From: Planctomycetaceae bacterium
Lineage (GTDB): Bacteria > Planctomycetota > UBA1135 > GCA-002686595
NCBI GenBank assembly: GCA_016125265.1
Contig: WGMC01000010.1
Span: 100,137-164,136 of the forward strand
DNA: 64,000 nt
Direction: 5' to 3'
The first letter of the stretch is position 1; every line of letters begins with the position of its first letter. Below, in pieces: positions 17,068-26,332 of the stretch. Position numbers and translations under genes: made by a program. The notes beneath the pieces are model-generated. The model had not been told where the DNA came from. It did no database searches and saw only the letters and a program-made list of their open reading frames with translations.

Positions 17068-18624
17068 ATGCTCACCCTGCTGACGTTCCTGCCCCTGCTC
17101 GGGGCCCTGGCCCTCCTGCTCGTGCCCGCCGAGCGGGTGGCGCTCCTGCGCCAGGTGGCACTCGCCACCACGGGTCTCGTGGCCGCCCTGGGTCTGGCGC
17201 TGTGGTTCCGTTTCGACGGGACCCAGGCCGCGGCCCAGATGATGACCTCGGCCAAGTGGTTCACGATCCCCGGCACGGCGGTCGACGCCGGCTTCACCCT
17301 CGGTGTGGACGGCATCTCGCTGCTGATGGTGGCGCTGACGGCGCTCCTGATGCCGATCGTGATCCTGTCGACGTACGACCACATCGGCAAGCGGGTGAAG
17401 GAGTTCCTCGTGTGGATGCTGGTCATGGAGACCGGCATGCTCGGGGTGTTCCTGTCGCTGGACCTGGTGCTGTTCTACGTCTTCTGGGAAGTCAGCCTGA
17501 TCCCGCTTTACTTCATTGTCGGCATCTGGGGCGGCGAGCGGCGCCTCTACGCGACGATCAAGTTCTTCCTCTACACCATGGCAGGCAGCCTGGTGATGTT
17601 GGTCGGCATCATCTACCTCGTCTACCACCTGCAAACGACCAACGTGCCCGCCATCGTGCAGGGCGCGAGCAGCCTGCCCTTCGACGTGCAGACGCTGCTG
17701 TTCTTCGCGTTTGCCCTGTCGTTTGCGATCAAGGTGCCGGTCCTGCCGTTCCACACGTGGCTGGCCGACGCGCACACCGAGGCCCCCACTTCGGGGTCGG
17801 TGCTGCTGGCGGGTGTGCTCCTGAAGATGGGCACCTACGGCCTCCTGCGTTTTGGCGTCGAGATCTTTCCCGGCGTCAGCCTGCACTACGCCTGGGTGTT
17901 CATGGCACTCGGCGCCATCGGCATCGTCTACGGGGCGTTCCTGGCGATGGCCCAGAGCGACCTGAAGCGCCTGATCGCCTGTTCGTCCGTCAGCCACCTG
18001 GGTTTCGTGGTGCTCGGCCTCTTCGCGCTCAACGAGTCGGGCCTGCGCGGCAGCGTGCTGCAGATGGTCAACCACGGCATCTCGACGGGCCTCTTGTTCC
18101 TTCTGGTCGGCATGATCTACGAGCGCCGCCACACGCGGCAGATCGACCAGTTCGGCGGCATCGCCGCGTCGATGCCGATCTTCGCGCTCTGCTTTGTGGT
18201 CGCCGTGCTCTCGAGTGTGGGCCTGCCCGGACTCAACGGCTTCGTCGGCGAGTACATGATCCTGTTGGGTGCGTTCCTCGCCGAACCCGTATGGGGCGCC
18301 ATCGGTGTGACCGGCGTGATCTTCGGCGCGGTGTACCTGCTGTCCGCCACCCGCCGCGTGCTGTTCGGCGCGATCCACCACGCGGAGAACCGCCACCTGC
18401 CCGACGCGACGGGTCGCGAGCTCGCGATGCTCGTGCCGATGCTCGCGTTCACCGTTTGGATCGGCATCCAGCCCGGTACCTTCCTCGGTCCGGTGACCGC
18501 CAGCCTGGACGCGCTCCAGGTGCGCATCGACGACGCACGTGAGGTGCGCGCGGCGGCCCTGCACACACCGGCGTCCCAAGCGCCCCGGCCCGAACGGCCC
18601 CAGACCGAGGCCCTCCCGCGATGA
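17068..18624 (+). CDS. nuoM: NADH-quinone oxidoreductase subunit M
   Basis: A 518-aa antiporter-like proton-pumping subunit with about fourteen hydrophobic segments. The conserved glutamate helix (VMETGMLGVFLSLDL), FYVFWEVSLIPLYFIVG, the lysine helix (FAIKVPVLPFHTWLADAHTEAP) and the GLPGLNGFVGEY segment are all present. It lies between nuoL and nuoN. The leader (CTCCCCCCA before ATG) lacks a Shine-Dalgarno site. Its C-terminal 25 residues are polar. The stop overlaps the nuoN ATG. Confidence 0.97.
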   Translation: MLTLLTFLPLLGALALLLVPAERVALLRQVALATTGLVAALGLALWFRFDGTQAAAQMMTSAKWFTIPGTAVDAGFTLGVDGISLLMVALTALLMPIVILSTYDHIGKRVKEFLVWMLVMETGMLGVFLSLDLVLFYVFWEVSLIPLYFIVGIWGGERRLYATIKFFLYTMAGSLVMLVGIIYLVYHLQTTNVPAIVQGASSLPFDVQTLLFFAFALSFAIKVPVLPFHTWLADAHTEAPTSGSVLLAGVLLKMGTYGLLRFGVEIFPGVSLHYAWVFMALGAIGIVYGAFLAMAQSDLKRLIACSSVSHLGFVVLGLFALNESGLRGSVLQMVNHGISTGLLFLLVGMIYERRHTRQIDQFGGIAASMPIFALCFVVAVLSSVGLPGLNGFVGEYMILLGAFLAEPVWGAIGVTGVIFGAVYLLSATRRVLFGAIHHAENRHLPDATGRELAMLVPMLAFTVWIGIQPGTFLGPVTASLDALQVRIDDAREVRAAALHTPASQAPRPERPQTEALPR

Positions 18625-20117
18625 TCCCCCAGGCAAGCTCCCCCCAATCGATGGCTTCCACGGACTTGAGCGATCTCTTCGCACGCACCTTCGCGGACGG
18701 GGCCTGGCTCGACGCCATGGGGCCCATGATCGCCCTCGCGGTGGGCGCTCTGGCGGTTCTGCTGGCGGACATCTCGAAACCCCTCCGCGCGCTGCGCCCG
18801 GTGTTCCTGCTCGGCGGCATGGCGGTGAGCGCCGGCCTGCTGGTGGCCCAGCTTTCGCACGAGCCCGGCCTGGTGCTCGACGGCACGCTGCTCGCCAACC
18901 GCACCACGGCCCTTTGGGGGCTGCTGTTCGTGGGCGCCACGCTGCTCGCGTGGATCTATTCGCTCGGGTACTACCGCGGCGAAGAGGGCCGCCTCACGGG
19001 CGAACACGACTTCCTGATGATGGTCACCCCCATCGGCATGATGCTGATGGTCGGCGCGCAGGACCTTTTGATCTTCTTCGTGGGCCTCGAACTGCTTTCG
19101 ATCCCCCTCTACGCCCTGGCGGCCTTCCAGCGCGCGCGCGCCGTTTCGGTCGAAGCGGGCATCAAGTACTTCCTGCTCGGCACGTTTGCGACCGGTCTGT
19201 TGCTCTACGGCACGTCGCTGCTCTATGCAGCTGAGGGCACCCTCTCGATCGCGGAGTTGACCAAGATGCCGCCCACCGGCGGTCTCGCGCTGACCGGCGT
19301 GGCCCTGATCGCCGCAGCGGTGTTCTTCAAGGTCTCCGTGTTCCCGTTCCACCTCTGGGTGCCGGACGTGTACCAGGGCAGCCCCACGCCGGTGACCGCG
19401 CTGATGAGCACGGGCACCAAGGCCGCGGCGTTCGGTTTCCTGATCGGCGCGGCGTTCCTGATGCCCCCGGAGGCGGCCATCGTCGTGGCCGTGATCGCGC
19501 TCGTGACGATGGCGATCGGCAACCTGGGCGCCCTCGCCCAGGAAGACCTGAAGCGCATGCTCGCGTACTCGGGCATTTCGCATGCCGGAACCCTGCTGCT
19601 CGTCGTTGCGGGCCTGCTGCGCATCGGCACCCCGGACGCCGCGCACCAGGCCATGAACGCGGCGTTCTTCTACATGGGCGCGTACGTGTTCAGCGCGACC
19701 GGTGCGTTCGGACTCCTCGCGCTGCTCGAGAACGACGGCGGCCGTTTCACGCGCATCACCTCGCTGCGCGGCCTCGCGAAGTCCCGCCCCGGCGCGGCGG
19801 CGGCGATGGCCCTCTTCCTCCTGTCCCTGGGCGGCATCCCCGCGACCGGCGGTTTCTTCGGCAAATGGTTCGTGTTCGCCGTCCTGGTCGAAGCGGACAT
19901 GATCGCGGTCGCCGTGATCGGAGCGCTGCTGTCGGTCGTGGCCCTCGGCTACTACCTGAAGGTGATCGTGGCGCTCTACATGCAGCCCGCGCCGGAAGGC
20001 GAACTGCCGCCGCGCACCGTGCGCCCGCTGACCGCCGGCATCGCGACGATCGTGTGTGTGACCGGCACACTGGTGATGGGCATCCTGCCGCAGTTCGTGA
20101 CGCGCCTCCTGCCCTGA
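18621..20117 (+). CDS. nuoN: NADH-quinone oxidoreductase subunit N
   Basis: A 498-aa antiporter-like subunit, the last of the operon. Motifs include the glutamate segment FVGLELLSIPLYALA, the lysine helix AAVFFKVSVFPFHLWVPDVYQG, and GIPATGGFFGKWFVF. The first 30 residues before the first helix are a polar extension; a second ATG at 18651 (MASTDLSDLF) is an alternative start. It ends 15 bases before a strong hairpin. Confidence 0.97.
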   Translation: MIPQASSPQSMASTDLSDLFARTFADGAWLDAMGPMIALAVGALAVLLADISKPLRALRPVFLLGGMAVSAGLLVAQLSHEPGLVLDGTLLANRTTALWGLLFVGATLLAWIYSLGYYRGEEGRLTGEHDFLMMVTPIGMMLMVGAQDLLIFFVGLELLSIPLYALAAFQRARAVSVEAGIKYFLLGTFATGLLLYGTSLLYAAEGTLSIAELTKMPPTGGLALTGVALIAAAVFFKVSVFPFHLWVPDVYQGSPTPVTALMSTGTKAAAFGFLIGAAFLMPPEAAIVVAVIALVTMAIGNLGALAQEDLKRMLAYSGISHAGTLLLVVAGLLRIGTPDAAHQAMNAAFFYMGAYVFSATGAFGLLALLENDGGRFTRITSLRGLAKSRPGAAAAMALFLLSLGGIPATGGFFGKWFVFAVLVEADMIAVAVIGALLSVVALGYYLKVIVALYMQPAPEGELPPRTVRPLTAGIATIVCVTGTLVMGILPQFVTRLLP

Positions 20118-20132
20118 GCCTGGCCGGTTGGA

Positions 20133-20162
20133 CGCCGCACCGCCCAGATGCGCGGTGCGGCG
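20133..20162 (+). terminator. Hairpin after nuoN, probable operon terminator
   Basis: CGCCGCACCG and CGGTGCGGCG form a perfect 10-bp stem with a 10-base loop. The T-run (CTTTTCT) lies about 12 bases downstream rather than directly after the stem, so termination efficiency is uncertain. Confidence 0.6.
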
Positions 20163-20269
20163 CCACCGCGCCGCTTTTCTACGCGGGGTGCGACGCGCTT
20201 GCGCCCTTGGCCGCGGCTCCGCGGTGGGCGGAACGAGTCTCGCCCACCGGTCGCGCGGCACACATTGCC

Positions 20270-20298
20270 TTGACCGATTCCGCACGTGCGCCTAGGCT
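20270..20298 (+). promoter_or_regulatory. Candidate sigma-70-type promoter of the type I R-M locus
   Basis: TTGACC at 20270-20275 and TAGGCT at 20293-20298 are 17 bases apart, the best-matching promoter pair in the window. Transcription would start near 20305, giving a leader of about 160 bases to the hsdM ATG at 20469. Confidence 0.6.
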
Positions 20299-20468
20299 TC
20301 GCCAGCCGGATGCCTGCACGTCGCAACTCCACCTCTTCCGCTGGTCCTTCCCCCAGCGACGCTAACCCAGCGAGCGCGGAGTCCCGCTCCGTCGGCACCC
20401 TGGCCGGTGGCCCCGACCTTTCCCCCCGCGGCGCCCCGCCCGAGGGGCTCCCCCACATTCGCCCCCCC

Positions 20469-22397
20469 ATGGAACAAGGCCAGCTCCACTGGATCGCCAA
20501 CTTCATTTGGGGCATCGCCGACGACGTGCTGCGCGACCTCTACGTGCGCGGCAAGTACCGGGACGTCAATCCTGCCCATGACCGTGCTGCGCCGGTTGGA
20601 CGCGGTGCTCGAGCCCACCAAAGCGGCGGTGCTCGACATGAGGGCCTCCCTCGATAAGGCCAAGGTCTCGAATCAGGACGCCGCCCTGCGCAAGGCTGCG
20701 GGCCAGGCCTTCTACAACACGTCGAAGTTCACGCTGCGCGATCTCAAGGCGCGCACCAACCAGCAGCAGCTCAAGGCCGACTTCGAGGCCTATCTGGACG
20801 GCTTCTCCCCCAACGTCCAGGACATCCTCGAGAACTTCGAGTTCCGCAACCAGATCCCGCGGCTCTCCAAGGCCGATGCGCTCGGCACGCTGATCGAGAA
20901 GCTCCTGTCGCCCGACATCAACCTGAGTCCGAACCCAGTCAAGAACGGCGACGGCTCGGTCAAACACCCCGGCCTCGACAACCACGGCATGGGCACCGTG
21001 TTCGAAGAGTTGGTGCGCCGGTTCAACGAGGAGAACAACGAGGAGGCAGGCGAACACTGGACGCCGCGGGATGCCGTGCGGCTGATGACACGGCTCATGT
21101 TCCTGCCCATCGCCGACCAGATCGAATCGGGCACGTACCTCCTGTACGACGGTTCCTGTGGCACCGGCGGGATGCTGACCGTGGCCGAAGAGACCCTCCA
21201 GGAACTCGCCGCGGCCCACGGCAAAGAGGTAGCCACCCACCTCTACGGCCAGGAAGTCAACGCCGAGACCTACGCCATCTGCAAGGCGGACCTCTTGCTC
21301 AAGGGTGACGGTCAGGCCGCGGACAACATCGTCGGCGGCCCCGAGCACTCGACCCTCGCCAACGACGCCTTCCCGGCCCGCGAGTTCGACTTCATGCTCT
21401 CGAACCCGCCCTACGGCAAGAGCTGGAAGAGCGACCTGGAGCGCATGGGCGGCAAGGACGGCCTCAAGGACCCGCGCTTTCGCATCCCACACGCAGGCGA
21501 CCCCGAGTTCTCGCTCATCACCCGCACCAGCGACGGCCAGATGCTGTTCCTGGCCAACATGCTCTCGAAGATGAAGCACGGCGCCGGCCAGGGCAGGGGC
21601 CTCGGCAGCCGCATCGCCGAGGTGCACAACGGCAGCTCGCTCTTCACCGACGACGCAGGCCAGGGCGAGAGCAACATCCGCCGCTGGATCCTCGAGAACG
21701 ACTGGCTCGAGGCCATCGTCGCCCTGCCGCTCAACATGTTCTACAACACCGGCATCGCCACCTACATCTGGGTGCTGACAAACCGAAAGCCAGCGCCCAG
21801 GAAGGGCAAGGTCCAACTCATCGACGCCACCCAGTGGTTCAAGCCCCTGCGCAAGAACCTCGGCAAGAAGAACTGCGAGCTCTCCGACGAGGACATCCAC
21901 CGCATCTGCGACACGTTCCTCCGCTTGGAAGAGACCGAGCAGTCGAAGATCTTCCCGAACGCCGCCTTTGGCTACTGGAAGGTCACTGTCGAGCGCCCTC
22001 TGCGCCTGAAAGGGATCGCCCCCGAGCGCACCTACACGCCGAAGGAGATCAAGGCGCTCAAAGAGACGGCCGAACGCGCGGACGACGCCCCGCCGGTCCT
22101 CAAGAAGATCCACAAGAAGGGCACCGCGGCCGATCCACTGCGCGGCCTCTTCGAGACCACGATCGGCGGTAAACCCGCCGTGGTCGAGTACGAGCCCGAC
22201 CCCGACCTGCGCGACACCGAACAAGTCCCCCTGCTCGAAGAAGGCGGCATCGAAACCTTCCTTCGCCGCGAGGTCCTCCCCCACGCCGCCGACGCCTGGT
22301 ACCTGCCCGACAGCGTCAAGACCGGCTACGAAATCAGCTTCACCCGCTACTTCTACAAGCCCCAGCCCCTGCGCACCCTAGACGAAATCCGCGCTGA
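20469..22397 (+). pseudogene. hsdM: Type I restriction-modification DNA methyltransferase subunit, frameshifted and 3'-truncated
   Basis: HsdM methylates adenine within the target of a type I system. The start (MEQGQLHWIANFIWGIADD) is in one frame and runs to GKYRDV; the rest (LPMTVLRRLDAVLEPTKAAV onward) continues in the next frame. Removing one A from the AA at about 20568-20569 restores the expected GKYRDVILPMTV. The body has an SAM motif (YDGSCGTGGMLTVAEE) and catalytic NPPY (LSNPPYGKSW). At about 22397, after RTLDEIRADI, likeness to HsdM stops some 20 residues short of the usual end and the sequence becomes RhuM-like in another frame; the open frame then reads unrelated residues to 22518. 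One frameshift could be a sequencing error, but the truncation is independent. Confidence 0.85.
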
Positions 22398-23228
22398 CAT
22401 CATGCCTTTGCCGAAGGGGAATTGGAAGCCGCGGCAACCTGTGCAAATTTTGCCCAGGTTCGCCAGGAGGGCTCGCGCACCGTCAGCCGGGACGTCGAGC
22501 ACTACAACCTGGACGTGATCATCTCGGTCGGTTACCGGGTCAAGTCGCTGCGGGGCACCCAGTTCCGCATCTGGGCGACGCGGGTCCTGCGGGACCATCT
22601 TGTCCAGGGCTATTCGCTGAACTCCGCGCGTCTGCGCGATCTTCGCCAAGCCGTGCGGCTCGTCGCCGACACCGCACGGCAGCGCGACCTCGCTGCGGAC
22701 GAAACCCAGGCTCTTTTGGCCCTCGTCGGCGAGTACAACCGGGCGCTCGAGCTTCTCGACGACTACGACCACCAGCGCCTGAGCAAGCCTGGGCCGGGTG
22801 TTCCGGCTTCCTATGTGCTGCGCTACGACGACGCGCTGCGCGTCGTGGAACGGCTGCGCGAACGCTTCTCTGGTTCCGACCTCTTCGGCGTCGAGAAGGA
22901 CTGCGGAATGGAGAGCGCGCTTGGGGCGATCGAGCAAACCTTCGACGGCCAGGAGCTGTACCCGGGCCTAGACGAGAAAGCCGCCCACCTCTTGTAGTTC
23001 CTCGTCAAGAACCATGCCTTCATCGACGGCAACAAGCGGATCGCCGCGGCGCTGTTCCTGTGGTTCCTCGAGCGCAATGGCGCGCTTCTTCGAAACGATG
23101 GCACGTCGCGCGTTTCGAACGACACCCTTGTCGCATTGACGTTGATGATCGCCGAGAGCCGGCCAGAGGAAAAGGACATGCTGGTGCGCATCGTGATGCA
23201 CCTCTTGGCCGGTGGAGACGGAGCATGA
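22398..23228 (+). pseudogene. RhuM-Fic fusion protein gene, 5'-truncated with an amber codon
   Basis: The frame reads HAFAEGELEAAATCANFA then SRDVEHYNLDVIISVGYRV and RGTQFRIWATRVLRDHLVQGY, which is the RhuM domain without its first 55-60 residues. It continues into a Fic/DOC domain, but TAG at 22995-22997 interrupts AAHLL-stop-FLVKNHAFIDGNKRIAAAL, where relatives have an aromatic residue and then HPFxDGNKR. The break falls just before the Fic catalytic motif. The 3' part is otherwise open to 23228 and overlaps the hsdR ATG. RhuM-Fic genes often sit between hsdM and hsdS in type I loci. A TTG at 22422 could start a fragment ending at 22997. Confidence 0.85.
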
Positions 23229-26200
23229 CGACCGATACCTCCGAACGGGGACTGGAACGGCTGATTTTCAGGGCGCTGACGGGCTCGCCTTGTGATCCGG
23301 GCGCGGGTCGGGAGGACGCCGTCCAGGAGCGGCCGGCGGCCTACGGGGCGGGCTGGATTTGTGGGAGACCGGAGGACTATGACCGGGAGTACTGCGTGGA
23401 TCTCGCCCAGCTCTGTGCCTTCCTGCGGGAAACACAAGGCGAGGTGGCCGAGGCGCTCGATCTCGGGCAGGACGGGCCGACCCGGCGCAAGTTCCTGGCC
23501 CGGCTCCAGGGTGAGATCACCAAACGCGGCACCATCGACGTGCTTCGCAAGGGGCTGAAGCACGGGCCGCACCAAGTGGACCTCTTCTACGGCACGCCGT
23601 CGGTGGGCAACTTGAAGGCGGCCGAGCGCTACGCGCAGAACCGTTTCAGCGTCACGCGGCAACTGCGGTACAGCCGCGACGAAACCCAGCGGGCCCTCGA
23701 CCTGGGTCTCTTCTTGAACGGGCTGCCCGTCGCGACCTTCGAGCTGAAGAACAGCCTGACCAAGCAGACGGTCGCCGACGCCGTCGAGCAGTACCAGCGC
23801 GACCGGAACCCGAGCGAAAAACTCTTCGAGTTCGGTCGCTGCGTGGTGCACTTCGCCGTGGACGACCACGAGGTACGCTTTTGCACGCACTTGAAGGGCA
23901 AGGGCTCATGGTTCCTCCCCTTCAACCAAGGCTGGAACGACGGCGCGGGCAACCCGCCCAACCCGGACGGCCTCAAGACCGACGACCTTTGGAAGCGGGT
24001 GCTCACGAAGGTTGGTCTGACGGACATCCTCGAGAACTACGCGCAGGTCGTCGAGACCAAGGATCCCAAGACCGGCAAGAAGAAGGCGGTGCAGATCTGG
24101 CCGCGCTTCCACCAGCTCGACGTGGTGCGGCGGCTGCTCGCCGACGCGCGGGCGAACGGCGCGGGCAAGCGATACCTGATCCAGCACTCGGCGGGCAGTG
24201 GCAAGTCGAACTCGATCGCCTGGCTCGCGCACCAGCTCATCGGGCTCGAGAAGGACGAGCGACGAGTCTTCGACTCGATCCTCGTGGTCACCGACCGCAA
24301 GTTCCTGGACCAACAGATTCGGGACACCATCAAGCAGTTCGCGCAGGTCGGCGCGACGGTCGGGCACGCCGAGCGCTCGGGCGACCTGCGAAGGTTCCTC
24401 GCCGAGGGGAAGAAGATCATCATCTCCACGGTGCAAAAGTTCCCGTTCATCCTCGACGAGATCGGGAGTGAATCCCGCGGTCGGCGCTTTGCGATCGTTA
24501 TCGACGAGGCGCATTCGAGCCAGGGTGGGAGGACCTCGGCCGCGCTGTCGATGGCGCTCTCCACGGCCGGGGCCGAAGAGGACGACGAAACGCTCGAGGA
24601 CAAGATCAACCGGCTCATGGAGGCAAAGAAGCTGCTGCCCAACGCCAGCTACTTCGCCTTCACCGCGACGCCCAAGAACAAAACACTCGAGATCTTTGGG
24701 TTGCCGGAGCCGCAGACCGATGGAACGGTCAAACACCGGCCCTTCCACAGCTACACCATGAAACAGGCGATCCAGGAAGGCTTCATCCTGGACGTGCTCA
24801 AACACTACACCCCGGTTCAGAGCTACTACAAGCTGATCAAGAGGGTCGAGGGCGATCCGGAGTTCGACACCAAGCGGGCGAAGAAGAAGCTGCGCCGCTA
24901 CGTGGAGAGCCACGACCACGCCATCCGGCTCAAGGCCGAGATCATGGTGGACCATTTCCACGAGCAGGTCCTGGCCCTGCGCAAGATCGGCGGCGAGGCG
25001 CGCGCGATGGTGGTCACGAGCGGGATCGAGCGCGCGATCCAGTACTACCACGCGGTCCGCGACTACCTAGGAGAGCGCAAGAGTCGCGTTAGAGCGATCG
25101 TGGCCTTCTCGGGTGAGCACGACTTCGGCGGAGCCAAGGTCACCGAGGCCTCGCTCAACGGCTTCCCGTCCGGCCAGATCGCCGACAGGATCCAAGAGGA
25201 TCCCTACCGGTTCCTCATCTGCGCGGACAAGTTCCAGACCGGCTACGACGAGCCTCTGCTGCACACGATGTACGTGGACAAGATGCTCTCCGGGATCAAG
25301 GCGGTCCAGACGCTCTCGCGGCTCAACCGCGCCCATCCGAAGAAACACGACGTGTTCGTGCTCGACTTCACGAACGAATCGGACACCATCCAGGAGGCGT
25401 TCGCCGACTACTACCGCACGACCGTGCTGGCCGAGGAGACCGACCCGAACAAGCTGCACGACCTGAAGGCTGCGCTGGACGGTTACCAGATCTATGCCCC
25501 GGCCCAGGTGGACGACCTCGTAGCGCTCTACTTGGGCGGGGCGGACCGCGACCGGCTCGATCCCCTCCTCGACGCGTCTGTCGCGGACTATCGCGAGCAC
25601 CTCGACGAGGACGGGCAGGTGGACTTCAAGGGCAAGGCCAAGGCATTCCTGCGGGCCTACGGGTTCCTCTCCTCGATCCTGCCCTACACCGACGCGAGTT
25701 GGGAGAAGCTATCCATCTACCTGAGCTTCCTCGTGCCCAAGCTGCCCGCGCCCGTGGAGGAAGACCTGGCCAAGGGCATTCTCGACGCCATCGACATGGA
25801 CAGCTACCGCCTGGAGAAGCAGGCGGCTTCGCGGATCCAACTGCCCGATTCGGATGCGGAGATCGAGCCGGTGCCCACCACGGGCGGTGGCCGGAAGCCA
25901 GAGCCGGAGCTCGACCGCCTCTCCAATATCCTCAAGACGTTCAACGACCAGTTCGGAAGTATCCCCTGGGCGGATACCGACAGGGTCCATCGGCTCATCA
26001 CCGAAGACATCCCCGCCCGCGTGGTGGCGGACTCGCGTTACCAGAACGCGCGCAAGAATTCCGACCCGCAGAACGCGCGGGTCGAGCACGACGAAGCCCT
26101 CAAACGTGTCATGACCGCCGTGCTGAAGGACGACACCGAACTCTTCAAGCAGTTCATGGACAACGAGGGTTTCCGCCGGTGGATGACCGACACGGTCTTT

Positions 26201-26248
26201 GGATTGACGTACCGTGCGCCAAGGCCGCCGGTGCACCCGCAGCAGTAG
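23225..26248 (+). CDS. hsdR: Type I restriction endonuclease subunit R
   Basis: A 1007-aa protein of family length, starting at an ATG that overlaps the RhuM-Fic stop (ATGA). The N-terminal nuclease domain shows the ELK core (LDLGLFLNGLPVATFELKN) near residue 173. The DNA-translocating helicase follows, with Walker A AGSGKSN near 322, the DEAH box in IVIDEAHSSQGG near 426 and motif III FAFTATPKNKT near 480; motif VI-like QTLSRLNRAHPKKHD comes near 700. The C-terminal alpha-rich part binds HsdM in known complexes. The gene looks intact, yet it lacks an intact hsdM and any hsdS nearby, so it probably cannot restrict unless partners are encoded elsewhere. Confidence 0.92.
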   Translation: MTTDTSERGLERLIFRALTGSPCDPGAGREDAVQERPAAYGAGWICGRPEDYDREYCVDLAQLCAFLRETQGEVAEALDLGQDGPTRRKFLARLQGEITKRGTIDVLRKGLKHGPHQVDLFYGTPSVGNLKAAERYAQNRFSVTRQLRYSRDETQRALDLGLFLNGLPVATFELKNSLTKQTVADAVEQYQRDRNPSEKLFEFGRCVVHFAVDDHEVRFCTHLKGKGSWFLPFNQGWNDGAGNPPNPDGLKTDDLWKRVLTKVGLTDILENYAQVVETKDPKTGKKKAVQIWPRFHQLDVVRRLLADARANGAGKRYLIQHSAGSGKSNSIAWLAHQLIGLEKDERRVFDSILVVTDRKFLDQQIRDTIKQFAQVGATVGHAERSGDLRRFLAEGKKIIISTVQKFPFILDEIGSESRGRRFAIVIDEAHSSQGGRTSAALSMALSTAGAEEDDETLEDKINRLMEAKKLLPNASYFAFTATPKNKTLEIFGLPEPQTDGTVKHRPFHSYTMKQAIQEGFILDVLKHYTPVQSYYKLIKRVEGDPEFDTKRAKKKLRRYVESHDHAIRLKAEIMVDHFHEQVLALRKIGGEARAMVVTSGIERAIQYYHAVRDYLGERKSRVRAIVAFSGEHDFGGAKVTEASLNGFPSGQIADRIQEDPYRFLICADKFQTGYDEPLLHTMYVDKMLSGIKAVQTLSRLNRAHPKKHDVFVLDFTNESDTIQEAFADYYRTTVLAEETDPNKLHDLKAALDGYQIYAPAQVDDLVALYLGGADRDRLDPLLDASVADYREHLDEDGQVDFKGKAKAFLRAYGFLSSILPYTDASWEKLSIYLSFLVPKLPAPVEEDLAKGILDAIDMDSYRLEKQAASRIQLPDSDAEIEPVPTTGGGRKPEPELDRLSNILKTFNDQFGSIPWADTDRVHRLITEDIPARVVADSRYQNARKNSDPQNARVEHDEALKRVMTAVLKDDTELFKQFMDNEGFRRWMTDTVFGLTYRAPRPPVHPQQ

Positions 26249-26274
26249 CGCTGCGGGCGCAAAAGTAGGGGCGC

Positions 26275-26297
26275 GGCCGCTGGATGACCCAGCGGCC
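26275..26297 (+). terminator. Hairpin between convergent hsdR and FG-GAP gene
   Basis: GGCCGCTGG and CCAGCGGCC pair perfectly around a 5-base loop (ATGAC). It lies between two convergent genes and could end transcription from both sides, although no T-run follows. It is preceded by GTAGGGGCGCGGC, which also starts the repeat at 60864. Confidence 0.5.
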
Positions 26298-26332
26298 ACG
26301 CCCTGCGGGATCCCGCCGCGGGTTCTCGGCGA

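Larger units (their letters stand above)
20118..20468 (+). other. Intergenic stretch between nuoN and hsdM
   Basis: Contains the nuoN hairpin and a promoter-like pair (entered separately). From an ATG at 20310 an open frame runs in phase into hsdM, but its roughly 53 residues are low-complexity Pro/Ser/Gly/Arg with no likeness to HsdM N-termini. No other gene is seen. Confidence 0.5.

Noticed and set aside
20469..26248. A BREX, DISARM or other known defence island around hsdR
   Set aside because: Only type I R-M and RhuM-Fic pieces are present; flanks are nuo genes and a secreted protein gene.
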